Positions 58,838 to 64,000 of a stretch of DNA of 64,000 nt are shown here, one piece after another. The position numbers and the translations under genes are program-made. Positions within the stretch are counted from its first letter, which is position 1; the number at the start of each line of letters is the position of its first letter. The notes beneath the pieces were generated by a model, which saw nothing but the letters and a program-made list of their open reading frames with translations, was not told the DNA's origin and ran no database searches. Origin of the DNA: HLUCCA09 sp039822045 (GTDB taxonomy: Bacteria; Pseudomonadota; Alphaproteobacteria; Rhodobacterales; Rhodobacteraceae); assembly GCA_039822045.1 (NCBI GenBank), contig JBCBMY010000003.1, positions 186,001-250,000 on the forward strand, in the 5' to 3' direction.

Positions 58838-59251
58838 ATGAGCAAGTTGACGCTGGGGTCGCACCCCTTCCTGCTGGGCTTCGACCAGCTGGAGCGCCTA
58901 GTTGAGCGGACTGCAAAGTCCGGAAACGACGGATACCCGCCCTACAATATCGAGCAAGCTGCCGAGAACCGGTATCGCATCACGCTTGCTGTCGCTGGGT
59001 TTAGAGAAGAAGACCTCTCGATTACCGTCGAGGATCGCCAGCTCGTCATTCGAGGCCGTCAGTCAGATGAGACAGGCGAACGGATCTTCCTGCATCGCGG
59101 GATAGCTGCGCGTCAGTTCCAGCGCAGCTTCGTGCTCGCCGATGGGGTCGAAGTCTCGGGCGCGACGCTCGAAAACGGTCTACTCCATGTCGATCTTGAA
59201 CGCGCGATGCCTGACACCGTCGTTCAGACCATTCAAATCAACCGCGCCTGA
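58838..59251 (+). CDS. Hsp20/alpha-crystallin family small heat-shock protein
   Basis: 137 residues. Alpha-crystallin domain about 40-130: YNIEQAAENRYRITLAVAGF, ITVEDRQLVIRGRQSD, FLHRGIAARQFQRSFVLADG, ATLENGLLHVDLERAMPDTV, closest to the IbpA class. ATP-independent holdase. ATG at 58838 with GAGGA upstream. Forms a pair with the DUF1150 gene 19 bases downstream. Confidence 0.94.
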   Translation: MSKLTLGSHPFLLGFDQLERLVERTAKSGNDGYPPYNIEQAAENRYRITLAVAGFREEDLSITVEDRQLVIRGRQSDETGERIFLHRGIAARQFQRSFVLADGVEVSGATLENGLLHVDLERAMPDTVVQTIQINRA

Positions 59252-59270
59252 CATCAGGGAGGTTTGCAAT

Positions 59271-59504
59271 ATGAAAACGCCTATCGAAACAGCTGAGACT
59301 CAGACGCCTGAGCGGGGCATTGTCTACATTCGGCCCGTTGCCGTGAAGGATCTCCCGCAAGAGGTTCGCGACCAGGCTGAAGGGATTGAGAACCTCTATG
59401 CCGTGCACGCCGAATCTGGCGAGCGTCTTGCTTTGGTGAAAGACCGTGAACTCGCATTCGTTTTGGCACGCCAGAACGATCTTGCGCCGGTCAACGTCCA
59501 CTGA
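59271..59504 (+). CDS. DUF1150 family protein
   Basis: 77 residues: GIVYIRPVAVKDLPQEVRDQ, NLYAVHAESGERLALVKDRE, LAFVLARQNDLAPVNVH. DUF1150 proteins follow Hsp20 in most alphaproteobacteria, function unknown. AGGGAGG is nine bases before the ATG. Confidence 0.9.
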   Translation: MKTPIETAETQTPERGIVYIRPVAVKDLPQEVRDQAEGIENLYAVHAESGERLALVKDRELAFVLARQNDLAPVNVH

Positions 59505-59538
59505 GGGACGTCGGCCTGGCCAACCAAACCCAATAGCC

Positions 59539-59568
59539 AAGGCGCCCCACTAAAGAGCGGGACGCCTT
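59539..59568. terminator. bidirectional hairpin between DUF1150 and sat-cysC
   Basis: AAGGCG (59539-59544) pairs with CGCCTT (59563-59568), with inner CCC/GGG and CT/AG pairs around an AAAG loop. It separates convergent stops at 59504 and 59589. Confidence 0.65.
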
Positions 59569-59588
59569 GTGAGAATGGCTGGGGCCGT

Positions 59589-61295
59589 TCAGGCCGCGAC
59601 CAGCCCCATCTGTTCGAGCTTCAGGAGCACTTGCTGCGCGCAATAGTCGACGTCGGTCTGTTCTGTGTCGAGACTGAGCTCAGGGTTCTCCGGGACGTCG
59701 TAGGGGTCGGAGATGCCCGTAAACTCCTTGATCTTGCCTTCGCGCGCGAGCTTGTAGAGCCCCTTTCGATCGCGCCGTTCGCATTCCTCGATCGACGTCG
59801 AGACGTGCACTTCGACGAAGGCGCCGAATTGCTCGATCATCTCGCGCACCCAGCGCCGCGTTGAGGCATAGGGCGCGATCGGTGCACAGATCGCGATACC
59901 GCCGTTCTTGGTAATCTCCGAGGCCACAAAGCCGATCCGCTGGATGTTCAGGTCGCGGTGCTCTTTGGAGAAGCCGAGCTCGCTGGAGAGATGTTTGCGG
60001 ACAACATCGCCGTCCAGGAGCGTGACGGGACGCCCGCCCATCTCCATGAGCTTGACCATCAGAGCATTGGCGATCGTGGACTTGCCCGAGCCGGAGAAGC
60101 CGGTGAAGAAAACGGTGAAGCCCTGCTGCGACCGCGGAGGTTTGGTGCGGCGAAGTTCGGCTACGACGTCCGGAAACGAGAACCAGTCTGGAATCTCGAG
60201 CCCTTCGGAGAGGCGACGACGTAGTTCGGTGCCAGAGATATTCAGGACCGTCGCGCCGTCTTCGACCTCGTCGGCCGGCTGGTACTCGGCGCGTTCCTGC
60301 ACGAAGACCATGTGCTTGAAGGGCACCATTTCGACGCCAATTTCCGCCTCGTGCTCCTTGAAGAGATCCTGCGCGTCATAGGGGCCGTAGAAGTCCTCAC
60401 CTGCGGAGTTCTTGCCCGGGCCAGCGTGGTCGCGCCCGACAATGAAGTGCGTTACGCCGTGGTTCTTCCGGATGAGACCGTGCCAAACCGCCTCGCGCGG
60501 TCCGGCCATGCGCATCGCAAGGTTCAAGAGGCTCATCGTGGTGGTAGCGGCCGGGTATTGATCGAGCACCGCTTCGTAGCAGCGAACGCGCGTGAAGTGG
60601 TCGATGTCGCCCGGCTTCGTCATGCCCACGACAGGGTGGATCAGCAGGTTCGCCTGGCTTTCGCGCGCGGCGCGGAACGTGAGTTCCTGGTGGGCGCGGT
60701 GGAGCGGGTTGCGAGTCTGGAACGCGACGATCTTGCGCCAGCCCAGCTTGCGGAAATAGGCCCGCAGCTCGTTCGGCGTGTCGCGGCGGGCGCGGAAGTC
60801 GTAATGCACTGGCTGTTGAATGCCGGTGATCGGTCCACCCAGGTAGACGGAGCCAGCCATATTGTGCAGGTAATTGACCGAGGGGTGCGCGCTGTCATCG
60901 GCGCCGAATACTTTCTCTGCTTCGCGCGCCTTGTTGGGCACCCATTTGTCGGTGATCGACAGGATCGCAAGAATGACGCCCTCTTGGTCGCGGAGCGCAA
61001 TGTCTTGGCCAGGCTCAACGGAGTCAGCGAACTTCTCGGTGATGTCGAGCGTGATCGGTATCGGCCAAAGCGTTCCGTCCGAGAGCCGCATGTTCTCGAC
61101 GACGCTGTTGTAGTCCGCCTCGTTTAGAAAGCCCTTGAGCGGGTTGAAACCGCCGTTCATCAAGAGTTCCAAGTCGCAGATCTGTCGGGGGGTCAGATCC
61201 CAGCTCGGCAGATCGGCGGCGTCGAGCTTCAGTTTTTGGGCACTGTCGAAGGACACATAGAGCTCCGGAATCGGAGCGAGGTTTGTAATCGACAT
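59589..61295 (-). CDS. sat-cysC: bifunctional ATP sulfurylase / APS kinase
   Basis: 568 residues from MSITNLAPI. ATP sulfurylase about 1-390: QTRNPLHRAHQELTFRAA (HxxH motif), HPVVGMTKPGDIDHFTRVRC, IVGRDHAGPGKNS, SGTELRRRL. APS kinase about 395-568: TGFSGSGKSTIANAL (Walker A), LLDGDVVRKHLSSELGFSKE, RKGLYKLAREGKIKEFTGIS. One chain turns sulfate into PAPS, for sulfation and sulfate assimilation. It is unlike the cysDN system, which is not seen here. A GTG at 61307 is an alternative start. Confidence 0.95.
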   Translation of the reverse strand: MSITNLAPIPELYVSFDSAQKLKLDAADLPSWDLTPRQICDLELLMNGGFNPLKGFLNEADYNSVVENMRLSDGTLWPIPITLDITEKFADSVEPGQDIALRDQEGVILAILSITDKWVPNKAREAEKVFGADDSAHPSVNYLHNMAGSVYLGGPITGIQQPVHYDFRARRDTPNELRAYFRKLGWRKIVAFQTRNPLHRAHQELTFRAARESQANLLIHPVVGMTKPGDIDHFTRVRCYEAVLDQYPAATTTMSLLNLAMRMAGPREAVWHGLIRKNHGVTHFIVGRDHAGPGKNSAGEDFYGPYDAQDLFKEHEAEIGVEMVPFKHMVFVQERAEYQPADEVEDGATVLNISGTELRRRLSEGLEIPDWFSFPDVVAELRRTKPPRSQQGFTVFFTGFSGSGKSTIANALMVKLMEMGGRPVTLLDGDVVRKHLSSELGFSKEHRDLNIQRIGFVASEITKNGGIAICAPIAPYASTRRWVREMIEQFGAFVEVHVSTSIEECERRDRKGLYKLAREGKIKEFTGISDPYDVPENPELSLDTEQTDVDYCAQQVLLKLEQMGLVAA

Positions 61296-61553
61296 AATCG
61301 GTATCACTCGTTTGCAGCTTCAGGTCGCAGCGGTCTGGCCTCCCCCGCGCAGCCGCCTCGGGCGTGCCTTTGCCTTGCCTTTGCGGGAAGTGCAAGCGGG
61401 TGCGTTCGGAAGGGGCGCGATGCGGCCTATTGCGCGTTTCGTGGCACAAATGCAGGTCGGCGCGTCGCGCTGACCGGGTCCCAGAAACGCCGGCGGTGTG
61501 CCGTGTTGGCGCGCCTCGTCGCTCCGGGCGATCCACTTGGCTTGTTCGCGCGA
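61296..61553. other. intergenic region upstream of sat-cysC
   Basis: 258 bases between the trxB stop and the sat-cysC start, both minus-strand. It should hold the sat promoter; I could not pick a clear -35/-10 pair or operator by eye. No gene is visible. Confidence 0.4.
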
Positions 61554-62522
61554 TTACTCTGCCGCTTGTGCTGCCCCGTCAGCGCCCCGCTCCGCAAGGA
61601 AGCGCTCGGCCTCCAGAGCCGCCATGCATCCCATTCCGGCACTCGTCACTGCTTGACGGTAGATGTGATCGGTCAGGTCGCCAGCCGCAAAAACGCCTGG
61701 AATGGATGTCGCTGTCGAGTCGGGCTGCGTTACGACGTAACCGCCATTGTGAGTTTCGAGTTGATCTCTCACCAGCTCACTTGCGGGAGCATGTCCGATT
61801 GCCACAAAGAAGCCAGCGCAGGGGATGTCGCTCGTCTGCCCCGTCTTGACGTGCTTGACGCGCACGCCGTCGACGCCGCGCGGCTCGTGCGGGCCGAGCA
61901 CTTCCACCACTTCGTGATCCCAGACGATCTCGACCTTGGGATGGTTGAACAGGCGATGCTGCAGGATCTTCTCGGCGCGGAGGCTGTCGCGACGGTGAAC
62001 GAGGGTCACCTTGTTTGCGAAGTTGGTCAGGAAGAGAGCCTCTTCGACCGCGGTGTTCCCGCCGCCCACGACCACAACGTCCTTGCCGCGATAGAAAAAC
62101 CCGTCGCAGGTGGCACAGGCCGAAACGCCGAAGCCCTTGAAGTGTTCCTCCGATTGCAGGCCCAGCCACTTTGCTTGTGCGCCCGTCGCAAGTATCACTG
62201 AGTCGGCCGTGTACTCTGTGCCGCCGTCGCCCAAGGCGCGAAACGGCCGCACGCTCAAATCTATCTCACTGATGTGGTCAGAGATGATCTCGGTGCCAAC
62301 CTCGCGGGCATGGCTCTCCATCCGCACCATGAGATCGGGGCCCTGCACGGTCGTGTCACCGGGCCAGTTTTCGACCTCTGTCGTTATGGTCAATTGGCCG
62401 CCCGGCTGGATGCCCTGGATCAGCACCGGGTTCAGCATCGCCCGCGAAGCGTACACGGCTGCCGTGTATCCCGCTGGGCCCGAACCAATGATCAGAACTC
62501 GCGTGTGACGCGTCTCAGGCAT
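61554..62522 (-). CDS. trxB: thioredoxin reductase
   Basis: 322 residues. FAD motif LIIGSGPAGYTAAVYASRA, redox pair in SACATCDGFFYRGKDV (CATC), NAD(P)-binding VVVVGGGNTAVEEALFLTNF and C-terminal FAAGDLTDHIYRQAVTSAGM. It keeps thioredoxin reduced. Start at MPETRHT with AGAGGGA upstream; the longer upstream frame is non-coding. Confidence 0.97.
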   Translation of the reverse strand: MPETRHTRVLIIGSGPAGYTAAVYASRAMLNPVLIQGIQPGGQLTITTEVENWPGDTTVQGPDLMVRMESHAREVGTEIISDHISEIDLSVRPFRALGDGGTEYTADSVILATGAQAKWLGLQSEEHFKGFGVSACATCDGFFYRGKDVVVVGGGNTAVEEALFLTNFANKVTLVHRRDSLRAEKILQHRLFNHPKVEIVWDHEVVEVLGPHEPRGVDGVRVKHVKTGQTSDIPCAGFFVAIGHAPASELVRDQLETHNGGYVVTQPDSTATSIPGVFAAGDLTDHIYRQAVTSAGMGCMAALEAERFLAERGADGAAQAAE

Positions 62523-62664
62523 CGAATCCCTCTTCGCAAACTGGTCCCGATGCTCTGGAGCATGCACCGGAGAAAGGAGATATAGGGCAGCCCTGCGGGC
62601 CATGAAACCCATACTTTCTCAGCCGCACGCACCCATCTGAAAATTGCGCGCCAAGGAAATATTA

Positions 62665-62693
62665 TTGCGCGAGCGGGCGCCTTGGCATACAAT
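62665..62693 (+). promoter_or_regulatory. sigma70-like promoter of the Lrp gene
   Basis: TTGCGC (62665-62670), 17-base spacer, TACAAT (62688-62693), giving a start near 62700 and a short leader before the ATG at 62718. Confidence 0.55.
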
Positions 62694-62717
62694 TCGCGAA
62701 ACGGTGAGGGGAACTCG

Positions 62718-63218
62718 ATGCCGGCCAGCAAGCTCGATGCAATCGATCGGATGATCCTCGCGGAGTTGCAGGCGGACGGCAGGATGACGAATGTCGAGCT
62801 TGCGCGCCGTGTAGGTATCTCGGCGCCGCCATGTCTCCGCCGCGTAAGATCGCTCGAGGAGCAGGGCTATATTCGCGGCTACCATTCCGACGTCGACCCG
62901 CGCGCCTTGGGTTTTGAAGTGCAGGTCTTTGCGCTCGTTGGCCTCGACAATCAATCAGAGGCGGCCCTCTCTGCGTTCGAGGCACGCTGCAACGCGTGGC
63001 CGCTCGTGCGCGAATGCCACATGCTGAATGGCGAGATCGACTTCATTCTGAAGTGCGTCGCGCCCGACCTGTCGACGTTTCAGACCTTTCTAACAGAGCA
63101 GCTTACCGCCGCCGAGCATGTCGCGAGCGTCAAGACCTCACTTGTGATCCGCGGCGCCAAGGACGAGCCCGCCGTGCCGTTCGAAGTGCTGGAAGAGCGT
63201 CTCAGGCAGACGGCCTGA
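62718..63218 (+). CDS. Lrp/AsnC family transcriptional regulator
   Basis: 166 residues. HTH LDAIDRMILAELQADGRMTN then VELARRVGISAPPCLRRVRS, linker and RAM ligand-binding domain (about 75-150: ALVGLDNQSEAALSAFEARC, MLNGEIDFILKCVAPDLS). Divergent from trxB with GAGGGG before the ATG. The RAM part looks typical for an amino-acid-responsive regulator. Target unknown. Confidence 0.93.
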   Translation: MPASKLDAIDRMILAELQADGRMTNVELARRVGISAPPCLRRVRSLEEQGYIRGYHSDVDPRALGFEVQVFALVGLDNQSEAALSAFEARCNAWPLVRECHMLNGEIDFILKCVAPDLSTFQTFLTEQLTAAEHVASVKTSLVIRGAKDEPAVPFEVLEERLRQTA

Positions 63219-63287
63219 GGATGAACGCGATCTTGTTGCGCATTTCCGTTGTGAAGCGAGCGAGGCTGCCTCTTGGCGCTGACCCGT

Positions 63288-64000
63288 CTATCCGCGGAGA
63301 TACCGAAAGAGCGCCGACGCGCCCCATCCGGCGGCAATTGCAATCGCCAAAGAGAGCACGCCGTAGACCAAGGGCTGTTCGTGCGCGAGGGTGTAGATGA
63401 AGCGTTCCAGACCCACTTTTCGCACATCCAAGATACGGGTGTACTCCGCGACCACCTTCTTGTCCCGCGTCAGAAAGATGCGCGTATTGTAGTCGCCCTC
63501 GACGAGGTTCGCAGGCAGCGCAATGGTTGTCCGGAAGAGCGCCTGGTCGGTCAGTTGAACCGCGCCCTCTTGGACCTGGTAGAGCCCTTCGGCCTCGCGA
63601 ATACGGATCAGCGCGTCTGTGAAATCCTCGGATCTTTCGATCTCTGCTCCGACGGATCGGATGGCCCGCGATGTGGTGATCGAATGTCGCAAGTCCTCGA
63701 CATCGAAGAGAATGTCGGAAAGCGGTGCGCTTGTGGCGACCTTGTAGAGGGTCGGGGCCAGATCCACGTCGACCGCGACAGTGTTGACCCAGATCAGCGC
63801 CACCCTGTCTTTCTTGCGGACGGTGACTGGCCTAAGCGGCCCCGAGACCGTCACGATCACCTCGACTGGGGCCAGGTTCGGATCGGCCCCGACATCCGGC
63901 TTGATCGCCCCGAACACAACGATCTCGGAGCCGTCGAAGTTGGCGTCAATCGACACCCGCGCCTGGCTGAGGTCGGCCACAATCTTCTGTGCGCCGACCG
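63288..64000 (-). CDS. TIGR02186 family membrane protein (5' end outside the window)
   Basis: Partial: 237 residues are present, running off the right edge. The visible part starts in the mature region (DLSQARVSIDANFDGSEIVV, FGAIKPDVGADPNLAPVEVI), with a beta-rich periplasmic domain and one C-terminal membrane helix (VYGVLSLAIAIAAGWGASAL). The signal peptide should lie beyond 64000. These proteins often neighbour TauE/SafE sulfite exporters, but that region is not visible. Confidence 0.85.
   Translation of the reverse strand, partial: VGAQKIVADLSQARVSIDANFDGSEIVVFGAIKPDVGADPNLAPVEVIVTVSGPLRPVTVRKKDRVALIWVNTVAVDVDLAPTLYKVATSAPLSDILFDVEDLRHSITTSRAIRSVGAEIERSEDFTDALIRIREAEGLYQVQEGAVQLTDQALFRTTIALPANLVEGDYNTRIFLTRDKKVVAEYTRILDVRKVGLERFIYTLAHEQPLVYGVLSLAIAIAAGWGASALFRYLRG

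Noticed and set aside
1..64000. tRNA, rRNA, CRISPR arrays, insertion sequences or prophage
   Set aside because: No cloverleaf with CCA end, no regularly spaced repeats and no transposase, integrase or phage proteins were seen; intergenic gaps are too short for most of these.

Overview
The window is a gene-dense stretch (about 64% G+C by eye, roughly 78 protein genes, no gap above 300 bases) of an alphaproteobacterial chromosome, most likely Rhodobacterales (Roseobacter/Paracoccus relatives). The placement rests on family content and order: COQ9, YtoQ, the split b/b' ATP synthase operon atpI-B-E-F'-F, MipZ, a DUF5928-type family-14 glycosyltransferase, methylmalonyl-CoA epimerase followed by DUF1467, Hsp20 followed by DUF1150, and TIGR02186. 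Genus cannot be told from the sequence. I found no tRNA or rRNA gene, CRISPR array, insertion sequence or prophage; this is core chromosome with some accessory genes. Bases 1-51 hold nothing recognisable.

Layout. 1-9.1 kb: COQ9, ribosomal protein S21, a probable exosortase-sorted surface protein, GST and hemerythrin, then a minus-strand polA-ydeI-ytoQ run, a cytochrome P450 and an NDUFS6-like zinc protein. 9.2-16 kb: an ABC ATPase coupled to an orphan ATP-grasp ligase, a HIT protein, a divergent glycosyltransferase/sulfotransferase pair, a lone PstB-like ATPase, a small membrane protein and an HTH regulator. 16-25.7 kb: a degenerate nuclease-fold protein, nth plus a PfkB kinase, an alkyltransferase repair protein, an OmpA lipoprotein, a GntR regulator, the F0 ATP synthase operon, an ArsR regulator and a divergent LysR/azoreductase pair.

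26-34.7 kb: one long run of overlapping or closely spaced genes, ffh - six tandem GNAT acetyltransferases - chorismate mutase - rpsP - rimM - membrane protein - trmD - rplS - rpmE. It joins SRP targeting, ribosomal proteins, ribosome maturation and tRNA m1G37 modification to an expanded family of acetyltransferases; this array is the most unusual part of the window. 34.7-45.8 kb: a FemAB-like acyltransferase, mipZ, two lipoproteins, a cyanide-insensitive-type bd oxidase, and a two-domain ALDH16 dehydrogenase with deoC for deoxyribose use. 46-49.7 kb: a sulfide/persulfide operon (two YeeE/YedE half-transporters plus an ETHE1-like hydrolase) behind a good SqrR/BigR-type operator, divergent from aspS.

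49.8-64 kb: a DUF1800/DUF1501 secreted pair, a response regulator, mce, a membrane protein with nitroreductase, a deacetylase-family hydrolase, purE/purK, Hsp20, a fused ATP sulfurylase/APS kinase, trxB, an Lrp regulator, and a truncated TIGR02186 gene at the right edge. Operators resembling the sites of adjacent regulators are visible beside the GntR, ArsR, LysR and HTH genes. A hairpin with a G-quadruplex-capable loop separates two convergent genes near 11.2 kb.
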